From NCBI RefSeq assembly GCF_900105245.1, contig NZ_FNSZ01000001.1, positions 930,001 through 994,000 on the forward strand: DNA of 64,000 bases, written 5' to 3'. The notes below the pieces were generated by a model. The model was not told the origin of the DNA and made no database searches. It worked only from the letters and a program-made list of their open reading frames with translations. This DNA comes from Streptomyces sp. 1222.5. GTDB lineage: Bacteria; Actinomycetota; Actinomycetes; Streptomycetales; Streptomycetaceae. Made by a program: the position numbers and the translations under genes. How positions within the stretch are numbered: position 1 is the stretch's first letter; the number at the start of each line of letters is the position of its first letter. Below are positions 35,308 through 43,423 of this stretch, one piece after another.

Positions 35308-36786
35308 ATGGGACGGGACGTCCCGGCGCTCGTCTTCACCCGCGAGGACCGCCGCCGGTACCGGATCAAGATGCAGGAATGCCTGGACGTACTGGCCCAG
35401 ATGCTGCGCGACGAACGGTTCGAGTCCGAGCGGCCCCAGGTCGGCCTGGAGATCGAGCTGAACCTGGTGGACGACGACGCCGAGCCGGCCATGCGCAACA
35501 GCGACGTGCTGGAGGCCATCTCCGATCCCGCCTGGTCCACCGAGCTGGGCCGGTTCAACCTGGAGATCAACGTCCCGCCGCGGCGCCTCACGGCGGGCGG
35601 CCCGGACGCCTGGGAGTCGGAGATCCGCGCTGCGCTCAACCACGCCGACGAGCGCGCCCGGTCGGTCGGCACCCGGCTGATCATGGTCGGCATCCTCCCC
35701 ACCCTGCGGCAGCAGGACATCGGGGAGGACTCACTGTCGGAGAACCCCCGCTACCGGCTGCTCAACGACCAGGTGTTCGCGGCCCGGGGCGAGGATCTGC
35801 GCATCGAGATCGACGGCGTCGACCGGCTGCGGACCTACGCGGACACCATCACCCCGGAGGCCGCCTGCACGAGCACGCAGTTCCATCTCCAGGTGTCACC
35901 GGAGGAGTTCGCCCCGTACTGGAACGCGGCGCAGGCCATCTCCGGCGTCCAGGTGGCGCTGGCCGCGAACGCGCCGTTCCTGTTCGGCAAGGAACTGTGG
36001 CACGAGACCCGTATCCCGCTGTTCGAGCAGGCCACGGACACCCGCCCGGAGGAGATCAAGGTCCAGGGGGTGCGGCCCCGGGTGTGGTTCGGCGAGCGCT
36101 GGATCAACAGCGTCTTCGACCTGTTCGAGGAGAACCTGCGCTACTTCCCGGCACTCCTGCCGCTGTGCGACGAACAGAACCCGGCGGAGACCCTGGACCG
36201 CGGTGACATCCCCGAGCTGGGCGAGCTCACCTTGCACAACGGCACCATCTACCGCTGGAACCGGCCCGTCTACGCCGTCGCCCACGACGTGCCGCACATC
36301 CGCGTGGAGAACCGGGTGCTGCCGGCCGGGCCGACCGTCGCCGACACCCTCGCCAACGGCGCCTTCTACTACGGGCTCACCCGGGCCCTGGTGGAGGAGG
36401 ACCGGCCGGTGTGGTCGCGGATGTCCTTCGCGGCCGCCGAGGACAACCTGCACAACGCCGCCCGGAACGGCATCGACGCCCTCCTGTACTGGCCCGGGAT
36501 GGGCGAGGTGCCGGTACCGGAGCTGGTGCTGCGCAGGCTGCTGCCGCTCGCGCACCGCGGCCTGGAACACTCGGGCATGGACGCGGCGTGGCGGGAGCCA
36601 CTGCTCGGGATCATCGAGCAGCGCTGTGTGACGGCGCGCAACGGAGCCGTGTGGCAGAAGGAGATGTTCCAACGTTTCGAGACGACCGGGCGTACCGGCC
36701 GTCATGAGGCGCTGCGGCGGATGGCACAGCTGTACATGGACTACATGCACCTCAACGCCCCGGCACACACCTGGCCGGTGGACTGA
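35308..36786 (+). CDS. glutamate-cysteine ligase family protein (GCS2 carboxylate-amine ligase)
   Basis: A 492-residue ATP-grasp-like GCS2 enzyme. QVGLEIELNLVDDDAEPAM contains the Mg/ATP-binding acidic residues. SCTSTQFHLQV-like sequence (CTSTQFHLQVSPEEF) and DVPHIRVENRVLPAGPTVAD carry further conserved active-site residues. It should join the gamma-carboxyl of glutamate (or a similar acid) to an amine. Streptomycetes make mycothiol, not glutathione, so the amine partner is probably not cysteine for glutathione; ergothioneine-type or other gamma-glutamyl products are alternatives. I chose the ATG at 35308, which has GGAGGG four bases upstream, over an ATG at 35152 that would add 52 unconserved residues. 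Confidence 0.85.
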   Translation: MGRDVPALVFTREDRRRYRIKMQECLDVLAQMLRDERFESERPQVGLEIELNLVDDDAEPAMRNSDVLEAISDPAWSTELGRFNLEINVPPRRLTAGGPDAWESEIRAALNHADERARSVGTRLIMVGILPTLRQQDIGEDSLSENPRYRLLNDQVFAARGEDLRIEIDGVDRLRTYADTITPEAACTSTQFHLQVSPEEFAPYWNAAQAISGVQVALAANAPFLFGKELWHETRIPLFEQATDTRPEEIKVQGVRPRVWFGERWINSVFDLFEENLRYFPALLPLCDEQNPAETLDRGDIPELGELTLHNGTIYRWNRPVYAVAHDVPHIRVENRVLPAGPTVADTLANGAFYYGLTRALVEEDRPVWSRMSFAAAEDNLHNAARNGIDALLYWPGMGEVPVPELVLRRLLPLAHRGLEHSGMDAAWREPLLGIIEQRCVTARNGAVWQKEMFQRFETTGRTGRHEALRRMAQLYMDYMHLNAPAHTWPVD

Positions 36787-36792
36787 CCCCGG

Positions 36793-38166
36793 TCAGCGGT
36801 GCCTCGCCAGGAGGCGCACCGCCCGGTCGAACGCCGAGTCCCGGTTCTGCGCGAACTCCTCCTCGGTGAAGACCGGTTCGGCCAGTTGCGGCGGGATGCC
36901 GGCGCCGTCGAAGGTGCGGCCCGTGCGGGTCAGGTACTCCTCGTTCGGCAGGGCGAAGAGCATGCCGTCGGGGAGGTGGCGGACCAGCACGTCCGAGAAG
37001 ACGCCCTGGGTGGACTGTCCGATGCGCACGGTACGGCCGGGCCGGTCCATCAGCGCCTGGGTGAAGGTCTCGCCCGCGCTGACCGTCGATCCGCCGGTGA
37101 GTACGGCGATGGGGCCGCCGTAGCGGGGTGCGCGGGCCGGGTGGACCCGTACGGGTTCGGGCCGCGTGTGCCGGGCGGGGTCGGCCGGGTGGTTGCGGGC
37201 GCGTTTCGCGTAGGCGGTGTAAGGCGGGTCGGTCAGCCGCTCGGCGACGCGGATGCCGAGCGTGTCGGAGCCGCCGTCGTTGACGCGCAGGTCGATGATC
37301 AGGCCGCGCAGGCGCCGGGTGCGGTCGCGGGTGAGGACGGTGTCCAACGCCCGGTCCAGTGCGGCCCGTTCGGCGGAATGTGGCGCGTCCTCGCCGGTGT
37401 AGCCACCGAAGCCGGAGATCCGCAGGTAGCCGAGATCGCCCCGCAGGTCGGCGTAGGTGATCCGGCCCGCGCCGAAGTCCTGGCGGCCGGAGGCCGGCCG
37501 GAGGTCCCGGGCGACGACGAACTCCTTGGTCCTGGCGTCCAGTTCCGGGGTAGGCCGCGCGGTGCCGGGGCGTATCTCGCTGAGGACGCGGTCGCCGTAC
37601 CGCAGCGCGACATGGGCGTCGTACAGGGGACGGAGCATCCGGCTGAAGATCTCGAACAGCTGGTCACCGGTGGTGTCCCGGTGGACCTGCGGCCGGTAGC
37701 GGTCCCGTACGGCGTGCCAGTCGACGCCCTTTCGCGCGAAGAACGGGTAGTTCTCCTCGAAGGTCTGCCAGAGGATGTCGAAGGACGTGCGCGGGTCGGT
37801 GGCCGCCGGCCGCGCGCAGGCGGCGGGAAGGGCCGGCAGCCGGCGCAGCCGCCGGTGGCCCGTCGAGGTGTCGGCGGTGAGCCGGGCTCGGTCCGGGTCG
37901 TGCGTGGTCCGTACGGTCAGGACGGTGCCGGCCGCCGTCGTGTAGGTACCGGGCCCGGTGCGCCGCGCGGTGTCGCCCCTGACACAGGTCAGGGACGTCG
38001 TCTGGTACTCGCGCAGCGCTCCCCCGCCGAGGACGAGGACGGTGCCGTATCCGTCCGTGCGCCACACCCCGTCGGTGCCGGGCGGTCCGGGTCGCTCGGC
38101 GGCCGTGGCCGGTACGGCTCCGGCGGCGAGGGTCAGGGCGGCGGCGACGGCCATGACGATGCGCAC
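36793..38166 (-). CDS. secreted S41 family peptidase
   Basis: A 457-residue protein with a signal peptide (VRIVMAVAAALTLAAGAVPATAAE). The catalytic domain is of the C-terminal processing protease/tricorn type. The nucleophile Ser sits in LTGGSTVSAGETFTQAL (SAGE motif, near residue 365), and GLIIDLRVNDGGSDTLG is the usual strand before it. FDILWQTFEENYPFFARKGVDW is the helical entry block common in S41 hydrolases. There is no PDZ domain that I could see. It should cleave peptides outside the membrane. The GTG at 38166 has AAGGA seven bases upstream. It is convergent with the GCS2-type gene. Confidence 0.85.
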   Translation of the reverse strand: MRIVMAVAAALTLAAGAVPATAAERPGPPGTDGVWRTDGYGTVLVLGGGALREYQTTSLTCVRGDTARRTGPGTYTTAAGTVLTVRTTHDPDRARLTADTSTGHRRLRRLPALPAACARPAATDPRTSFDILWQTFEENYPFFARKGVDWHAVRDRYRPQVHRDTTGDQLFEIFSRMLRPLYDAHVALRYGDRVLSEIRPGTARPTPELDARTKEFVVARDLRPASGRQDFGAGRITYADLRGDLGYLRISGFGGYTGEDAPHSAERAALDRALDTVLTRDRTRRLRGLIIDLRVNDGGSDTLGIRVAERLTDPPYTAYAKRARNHPADPARHTRPEPVRVHPARAPRYGGPIAVLTGGSTVSAGETFTQALMDRPGRTVRIGQSTQGVFSDVLVRHLPDGMLFALPNEEYLTRTGRTFDGAGIPPQLAEPVFTEEEFAQNRDSAFDRAVRLLARHR

Positions 38167-38373
38167 GATCAGTCCTTCCGGTACGGGATCACGGGCCACC
38201 AGGGTGACCGACGCCCGCACCCCCGGCCACCGGTCCGCATCCTCGGGTCACCGGCCAACCGCCCGCCGACGGAGCGGCACCGCGCAGGAGTTGTACGGAA
38301 AGAGGCGGTCCCCACCAGGCTCAGTTCGACGTCACGCAGCTCGGCGGCACCCCGTGATCCATGGTGGGCCGGG

Positions 38374-38766
38374 CTAGGCAGTCGCGCCGGCCGGCCGCTC
38401 CCGGTCCAGGCCGGTACACGGTCCGGCGTCCGGCAGATGGACCTTCGCCCACTCGGCGAGCTCCTTGAGCGCGGGTTCCAGGGCGGCCCCTGCGCCGGTC
38501 AGCCGGTAGGAGACGCGCAGCGGCGGGCCCTCGTCGACCTCGCGCAGGACGAGACCGGCGGCACCGAGTTCCGCCAGGCGGTCGGACAGCATGCGTTCGC
38601 TGATGCCGGGGACGGCCCGGCGCAGGTCGGCGAAGTGCGCGGGCTGTTCGACCAGGACCGCCACGATCGGGCCGCTCCATCGTTTTCCGAGCAACTGGAA
38701 GACGCGGGTGATGCCCTCGTCCACCCGCTTGCACGCCGCGCTGTCGTGGTTCTGGTCTGCCGCCAT
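38374..38766 (-). CDS. HxlR family transcriptional regulator
   Basis: A 130-residue winged-helix protein. It has the family opening CKRVDEGITRVFQLLGKRWSGPIVAVL with a Cys at residue 12 that is often redox-active, then FADLRRAVPGISERMLSDRLAELGAAGLV (HTH) and VSYRLTGAGAALEPAL (wing and helix). HxlR regulators commonly sense quinones, diamide or aldehydes. It lies divergent from an azoreductase gene, a classic HxlR target, and probably represses it. A CTACC-N4-GGTAG dyad lies just upstream of its start. Confidence 0.88.
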   Translation of the reverse strand: MAADQNHDSAACKRVDEGITRVFQLLGKRWSGPIVAVLVEQPAHFADLRRAVPGISERMLSDRLAELGAAGLVLREVDEGPPLRVSYRLTGAGAALEPALKELAEWAKVHLPDAGPCTGLDRERPAGATA

Positions 38767-38778
38767 GGGATCAGGGTA

Positions 38779-38792
38779 CTACCCCGAGGTAG
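38779..38792. promoter_or_regulatory. candidate HxlR operator
   Basis: CTACCCCGAGGTAG, a dyad with perfect 5-bp arms, 12 bases before the HxlR start codon in the divergent HxlR/azoreductase interval. The interval is also unusually AT-rich (a run of seven A at 38800). Confidence 0.5.
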
Positions 38793-38899
38793 GGGGATGA
38801 AAAAAAGTAAGTCCCTGTGTTAGACATAGTCGAGTACGAAACATCAGCCCGTTGTCGTCGGGGCACCGGGCTGCCCCTTCCCGCTTTCTGGAGATCCCC

Positions 38900-39550
38900 A
38901 TGGCCACCCTGCTGCACATCGACTCCTCCGTGTCCTCCGGCGAGGCGTCCTCCTCGCGCGCCGTCACGGCGGCCTTCCGCGCGCACTGGCAGGAGCAGCA
39001 CCCGGAAGGCACGGTCGTCTACCACGACCTGGCCGCACAGCCCGTCGCACACATCACCGCGGACGCGCACTTCGCCGGGTTCGCCGACCCGGCCGCCCAC
39101 ACCCCCGGACAGGCCGCCGCCTTCGCCGAACGCGTCAAGCTGATCGAGGAACTGGAGCGGGCGGACGCCGTGCTGATCGGCGCCCCGATGTACAACTTCT
39201 CGATCCCCTCGACCCTCAAGGCCTGGCTGGACAACGTGATCCTGTTGGGCCGTACGGCGGGCGAGGCGCAGTCCGCCAAGGGCACCCCGGTGACGGTCGT
39301 CGCCAGCCGGGGCGGCTCCTACGCGCCGGGCACCCCGCGTGAGCCGTTCGAGTACGTGCAGAACTACCTGTCCGCCGTCCTCGGCACCGCTCTCGGTCTC
39401 GACGTCGACTTCATCGTCCCGGAGCTGACCATGGCCCCGCTCAACCCGGCGATGGCCGAGCTGGTCCCGCTGTTCGAGGCCTCCCGCGACCGCGCCTTCG
39501 AGGAGGCGGCCGCGAAGGCGAAGGCGCTCGCCGGGCGCGCCGCGGCCTGA
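38900..39550 (+). CDS. azoR: FMN-dependent NADH:quinone oxidoreductase / azoreductase
   Basis: A 216-residue flavodoxin-fold enzyme. HIDSSVSSGEASSSRAV is the FMN phosphate loop, GAPMYNFSIPSTLKAWLDN the family hallmark, and ASRGGSYAPGTP the second flavin loop. It reduces azo dyes and, more likely in vivo, quinones by two electrons using NADH, protecting against thiol-reactive quinones. A GGAG ribosome site precedes the ATG. The divergent HxlR regulator suggests induction by quinone or electrophile stress. A very strong terminator follows. Confidence 0.9.
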   Translation: MATLLHIDSSVSSGEASSSRAVTAAFRAHWQEQHPEGTVVYHDLAAQPVAHITADAHFAGFADPAAHTPGQAAAFAERVKLIEELERADAVLIGAPMYNFSIPSTLKAWLDNVILLGRTAGEAQSAKGTPVTVVASRGGSYAPGTPREPFEYVQNYLSAVLGTALGLDVDFIVPELTMAPLNPAMAELVPLFEASRDRAFEEAAAKAKALAGRAAA

Positions 39551-39557
39551 CCGCCGG

Positions 39558-39596
39558 CCGGCCCGGGCACCGCGGCGGTCGCGGTGCGCGGGCCGG
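39558..39596. terminator. strong hairpin terminator after azoR
   Basis: Two stacked stems (CCGGCCCG with CGGGCCGG, then GCACCGCG with CGCGGTGC) separated by one G-G mismatch, loop of five. It lies 8 bases after the azoR stop and can serve the convergent SH3-like gene as well. Confidence 0.7.
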
Positions 39597-39647
39597 TGGC
39601 GTGTCCGGAGCTCGGGGCTCGCGGCTCGGCCGCGTCCGGGTTACCGC

Positions 39648-40073
39648 CTACGGGTATTCGCAGTAGACGGGGCTGCTGTCGGTCTCGGTCGGGACACCCG
39701 GGACCGGACCGTCGTTGGAGCCTCCGCTGACGTAGACGGCGCTCACCCAGCCGAGCCAGCCCTGCGAAGTGACGATCTCCACCCAGTAGTGGTTGTAGTA
39801 GGGCCCGTCGGCCACCCGGTCGCCCCAGCGCTGGCAGTAGGCGTACACCTGGACGTTCGTCAGCCGCTCACTGCTCGCCAGACCGCAGGTGGTGCTCGCG
39901 CACTGGCGCACCCTCACCTGACTTCCCCAGATGTGCACCGTGCCGCCCGAGGCCGCGGCCCGGGCCGGGCCCGGCGCGACGCCCAGCAGGGCGACCATGC
40001 CGAGCAGGGCGGCGAGCAGGGCGCGCACGGGGAGCCGTGACACGAACGAGCGGGTCGTGATCTTCGAGGTCAC
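39648..40073 (-). CDS. secreted SH3-like protein, copy A
   Basis: A 141-residue exported protein. A signal peptide (basic start, LLAALLGMVALLGVAPGPARA) leads into an SH3-like domain: VHIWGSQVRVRQCASTTCGLAS, then YCQRWGDRVADGPYYNHYWVEI and WLGWVSAVYVSGGSNDGPVPGVPT. Four Cys residues probably form disulfides. Bacterial SH3 domains of this type bind cell-wall peptides. It has no enzymatic domain. The GTG at 40073 has AAAGGA upstream. It lies 43 bp after the stop of copy B and shares its architecture, including the ending GG.ND.PVPG.PT; a tandem duplication. Confidence 0.75.
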   Translation of the reverse strand: MTSKITTRSFVSRLPVRALLAALLGMVALLGVAPGPARAAASGGTVHIWGSQVRVRQCASTTCGLASSERLTNVQVYAYCQRWGDRVADGPYYNHYWVEIVTSQGWLGWVSAVYVSGGSNDGPVPGVPTETDSSPVYCEYP

Positions 40074-40116
40074 CGCGGATGTCCTTTCCTTCACACACGG
40101 CCGGCGGTCGACGCGG

Positions 40117-40518
40117 TCAGCGACAGTCACTGTCCGTCGGCAGCCCGGGAACCGGTTCGTCGTTGCCGCCGCCGCGCACGTAGACCGCGCTGATCCAGCC
40201 GATGGGTCCGCCCGCGTCGACCTGGACCCACCAGTTGTTGCGGTACGGGCCGTCCGTCACCTCACTGCCGGTGCGCTGACAGAAGGCCGTGACCCACCGC
40301 TTCCCGATCTGCGCGTGGCTGATCGGCGGGCACGCGGAGGACACCTGCGGGCAGGCCCGGACGTTCACGCCCGTCGCCCACACGTACACGCTGGTGTCGC
40401 TCGTGGTCGCCTGCGCCGGTGCCGCACACAGCAGGGGCACCACAGCGGCGGCGGCTACGGCACCGGCCGACAGCGTGCCGCGCAGGGCGCGTCCGGTCGT
40501 ACGAAGGCTGGTCGTCAT
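40117..40518 (-). CDS. secreted SH3-like protein, copy B
   Basis: A 133-residue exported protein and paralogue of the next gene downstream. The signal peptide reads GTLSAGAVAAAAVVPLLCAAPAQA. The mature part has VYVWATGVNVRACPQVSSACPP, FCQRTGSEVTDGPYRNNWWVQV and IGWISAVYVRGGGNDEPVPGLPT, position by position like copy A. Conserved aromatic residues (W..V, GW.SAVYV) define the SH3-like barrel. It may bind peptidoglycan or act as a small secreted inhibitor or adhesin. Both genes probably form one transcript starting upstream of this one. Confidence 0.75.
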   Translation of the reverse strand: MTTSLRTTGRALRGTLSAGAVAAAAVVPLLCAAPAQATTSDTSVYVWATGVNVRACPQVSSACPPISHAQIGKRWVTAFCQRTGSEVTDGPYRNNWWVQVDAGGPIGWISAVYVRGGGNDEPVPGLPTDSDCR

Positions 40519-40705
40519 GGCTCTCCTGTTCCGGGGCGCTCCTCGGCGTGCCGCGGGGACGCGGGGGCGGGGCGGGTCGCTGTCGCCGGAGGGACCCCCC
40601 GGGCGGCCCTGCCGTATGACTGCGGCGTCCACGACTTCTTCCGGGCGCGCCGACGGCGGGCGGGAACGGACCGGGGCCCTTCTCAGGGGGCGGGGAGCCG
40701 GCGCC

Positions 40706-41467
40706 TCACGCCAGGACGAGCACCAGGGGGATCCCACGGCACGGCACCAGGCGCATGCCGTCGTACGTGCCGGGCCGCCCCTCGGCGAGGAGTTCGCCGA
40801 AGTCGGGACCCTTGGTGAGGGAGCCGGCCAGATGGGCGGGGTCGGTGGAGGCGGCGACCCGGCCGCGGGCGTTGACCAGGCGGGCGGGGCGGCCCAGGCG
40901 CCGCAGCAGGGGCAGGACGGCGGCCTCGAAGTGCCGCAGGTAGACGTCGGCCGCGGCCACTCCGGCGAACCGTCCCTGGACGCACACCGGTTCGGACAGG
41001 GTGAGGCTGTACTCGTCGGAGCAGAGGTAGTCGACGTACGGTCCGGCCACGGCCCGGCGGCCGGTGTCGCGGGGCAGCGCGAACCAGTCCCAGTGGGTGT
41101 AGTCGGAGTACGCGGAGTGGCCCGGGTCGAGGTCCAGGACGAGCGGGCGCACCTCGCCGTCGGCGTTCGACTGCCACCACTCGAGCCAGGCGGGCACGTC
41201 GGCCAACAGGCCCGGCGCGACGACGAATCCGGCGCCGGAGACGAGTTCCTCGCGGGTCAGGCGCAGGTGCAGTCCCGGGCGGAGGGCGGCGAGGTCGGCG
41301 CTGATGGGGCGGCGGCCGTCGGTGGTCGCCCGGCCGAGCAGGGCCGCCGTGTCCGCGCGGGTCGCCGCGACCGCGTCGAAGACCGCCTCCAGCGCACCGC
41401 CCACCTGTTCGGCCACCCACGTCTCGGTGTCCGTGCCGAGGGTGGCCGGCCCGGAGCTGACGCCCAT
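40706..41467 (-). CDS. soluble Cache-domain sensor protein
   Basis: A 253-residue protein made almost only of a Cache-like sensor domain. The core reads DWFALPRDTGRRAVAGPYVDYLCSDEYSLTLSEPV followed by GRFAGVAAADVYL, the dCache pattern W(F/Y)..P......W..PY.D......TL..P(V)....G..GV...D. There is no signal peptide or membrane segment, unlike most Cache proteins, so it acts in the cytoplasm. It follows the GntR gene by 37 bp in the same operon and lies divergent from the polyamine transporter. It may sense the transported amine and act with the regulator. The ATG at 41467 has GGAGG upstream. Confidence 0.8.
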   Translation of the reverse strand: MGVSSGPATLGTDTETWVAEQVGGALEAVFDAVAATRADTAALLGRATTDGRRPISADLAALRPGLHLRLTREELVSGAGFVVAPGLLADVPAWLEWWQSNADGEVRPLVLDLDPGHSAYSDYTHWDWFALPRDTGRRAVAGPYVDYLCSDEYSLTLSEPVCVQGRFAGVAAADVYLRHFEAAVLPLLRRLGRPARLVNARGRVAASTDPAHLAGSLTKGPDFGELLAEGRPGTYDGMRLVPCRGIPLVLVLA

Positions 41468-41504
41468 GGTGTCCTCCAGCGCACGGGAACCGGACGCGGC
41501 GCGG

Positions 41505-42254
41505 TCAGAGGGACAGGCGTACGGCGACGAGTCGCGCCGCGGCGTCCCTGACGCACCGCTCGGCCAGCGTGCCGGCCGATTCGTGGGCCCCATCCTGCAC
41601 GGCGGAGATCACGGTGCGGTGACGTTCCGCAACTTCTTCACGATATGCGTCGTCGGCGAGGACGAGGCAGAGCAGCGCCCCCACCTCGCTCTGCAGCGCG
41701 ACCTGTTCACGGGTGAGCCGGGCGGACTGGGCCGCCGCGGCGAGTTCGACGTGGAAGCGGCCGTACAGCCGGCTGCGCGCGCCCGCGTCCCCGGCGTGTG
41801 CCAGGTCCTCGGCCGTACGGCGCAGGGGGTCCAGTTCCTCGGGTTCGGTGCGCTGGGCGGCGAGGCGGGCCGCGGCACCGGACAGGGCGGCCCAGTGGTC
41901 GCCCAGATCGCGCAGCTCCTCGGTGCTCCAGCCGCGCAGCCGTGCCTTGAGGCGGTCGTCGGCGGGGACTTCGGGCAGGGAGACGAAGCTGCCGCCGCCC
42001 CGGCCCCGGCGGGTGGTGACGAGGCCCTGCTGCCGCAGGGCCATGAGCGCCTCGCGCAGGGTCACGGTGGAGACCCCGAGCTGTCCGGCGAGTTCGGTCT
42101 CGCCCGGAAGCTGCTCGCCGTCGGCCAGGAGGCCCAGCTCGATGGCGTCGCCGATGCGGCGGACGACGGCGTCCACGCGGGCCCGGTTGTCCACCGGGCT
42201 GAAGACGGCCTTGCGGGCGCCGCCGTCGATCCCGTGCTGCCTCACGGCCACCAC
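41505..42254 (-). CDS. GntR family regulator (FadR/FCD type)
   Basis: A 249-residue regulator. The N-terminal winged helix reads VVRRIGDAIELGLLADGEQLPGETELAGQLGVSTVTLREALMALRQQGLVTTRRGRGGG. The C-terminal all-helical FCD domain has the metal/ligand His residues in FHVELAAAAQSARL and AERHRTVISAV. FCD regulators bind small carboxylates or amines. It is divergent from a potABCD-like operon and probably controls it together with the Cache gene it precedes. A CTCAAG-N17-CTTGAG dyad lies in the interval. Confidence 0.87.
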   Translation of the reverse strand: MVAVRQHGIDGGARKAVFSPVDNRARVDAVVRRIGDAIELGLLADGEQLPGETELAGQLGVSTVTLREALMALRQQGLVTTRRGRGGGSFVSLPEVPADDRLKARLRGWSTEELRDLGDHWAALSGAAARLAAQRTEPEELDPLRRTAEDLAHAGDAGARSRLYGRFHVELAAAAQSARLTREQVALQSEVGALLCLVLADDAYREEVAERHRTVISAVQDGAHESAGTLAERCVRDAAARLVAVRLSL

Positions 42255-42266
42255 CTCGTGCGTTGA

Positions 42267-42295
42267 CTCAAGCTTTACCCTAAGGGGCCCTTGAG
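42267..42295. promoter_or_regulatory. candidate GntR operator
   Basis: CTCAAG-N17-CTTGAG in the divergent GntR/pot interval, just upstream of the pot promoter. GntR proteins usually bind shorter dyads, so the actual site may be only part of this. Confidence 0.35.
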
Positions 42296-42297
42296 CT

Positions 42298-42325
42298 TTG
42301 AACTATGACTTCATATGTTTACTGT
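42298..42325 (+). promoter_or_regulatory. probable promoter of the pot operon
   Basis: TTGAAC, a 16-bp spacer, then TACTGT. The predicted start is about 24 bases before the potA ATG, leaving room for its AAAGG ribosome site. The region is AT-rich compared with its surroundings. Confidence 0.5.
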
Positions 42326-42355
42326 CAACGTACAGCGCGCCAGAAAGGTTCCCCC

Positions 42356-43387
42356 ATGGAGGGAATTGCGATCCGGCTGCGGGACCTGCGGAAGTCCTTC
42401 GGCGGGACGACCGCGGTGGCCGGGGTCGACCTGGAGATCCGGGACGGGGAGTTCTTCTCGATGCTCGGCCCGTCCGGCTCCGGGAAGACGACGGTCCTGC
42501 GGCTCGTCGCCGGGTTCGAGTCGCCCGACCAGGGCCGGATAGAACTCGCCGGACAGGAGGTCACCGGCCTCGCCCCGTTCGAACGGGACGTGCACACCGT
42601 CTTCCAGGACTACGCCCTCTTCCCGCACATGACGGTCGAGCAGAACGTCGCCTACGGACTCCGGATCCGCAAGGTGCCGAAGGCCGAACGCCTCGTCAGA
42701 GCCCGCAAGGCGCTCGCGGAGGTCCGCCTCGAGGGCTACGGCCAGCGGCGGCCCGCCCAGCTCTCCGGCGGGCAGCGCCAGCGCGTCGCGCTCGCCCGCG
42801 CCCTGGTCGGCCGGCCCCGCGTGCTGCTGCTGGACGAGCCGCTCGGCGCCCTCGACCTCAAGCTGCGCGAGCAGATGCAGGTCGAACTCAAGGCCATCCA
42901 GCGGGAGGTGGGGATCACCTTCGTCTTCGTCACCCACGACCAGGAGGAGGCCCTGACGATGAGCGACCGCATCGCCGTCTTCGACCAGGGCCGCATCGCC
43001 CAGGTCGGCACGCCCGCGGAGATCTACGAACGCCCGGCGACCCCGTTCGTCGCCTCCTTCGTCGGCACCTCCAACCTGCTGGAAGGCGAGAGCGCCCACC
43101 GGATCGTCGGCAGTCCCGGCACCTACAACATCCGGCCGGAGAAGATCCGCGTGCTGAAGGAGTCCGCCGAGGCGGACGAGCCGGAGCACACGACCGCCAC
43201 CGGCACCGTCGCCGAGGTCGTCTACCTCGGCGACGCCACCCGCTTCCTGGTCGACCTCGACGGCGGCGGGCGGATCACCGCGCTGCAGCAGAACCTGGAG
43301 ACCTCCTCCGAGGACGTCGCCGCCTATCGCGGCACCCGGGTCCGCCTGCAGTGGCACCGCCGGCACGCCGTCCCCCTGCCCTCCTGA
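42356..43387 (+). CDS. potA: polyamine ABC transporter ATP-binding protein
   Basis: A 343-residue ATPase. Walker A is GPSGSGKTT, the signature [15 protein letters not shown], Walker [13 protein letters not shown], and the switch His is in [12 protein letters not shown]. The C-terminal 100 residues form a TOBE regulatory domain with [11 protein letters not shown], as in PotA-like proteins. It powers uptake of an amine such as spermidine or putrescine by the two permeases downstream. The ATG at 42356 follows AAAGG. First gene of an operon of four transport genes. Confidence 0.9.
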   Translation: MEGIAIRLRDLRKSFGGTTAVAGVDLEIRDGEFFSMLGPSGSGKTTVLRLVAGFESPDQGRIELAGQEVTGLAPFERDVHTVFQDYALFPHMTVEQNVAYGLRIRKVPKAERLVRARKALAEVRLEGYGQRRPAQLSGGQRQRVALARALVGRPRVLLLDEPLGALDLKLREQMQVELKAIQREVGITFVFVTHDQEEALTMSDRIAVFDQGRIAQVGTPAEIYERPATPFVASFVGTSNLLEGESAHRIVGSPGTYNIRPEKIRVLKESAEADEPEHTTATGTVAEVVYLGDATRFLVDLDGGGRITALQQNLETSSEDVAAYRGTRVRLQWHRRHAVPLPS

Positions 43388-43423
43388 ACCCTCCCCCACC
43401 TCTACGTCCCCCTGGAGAACGTC

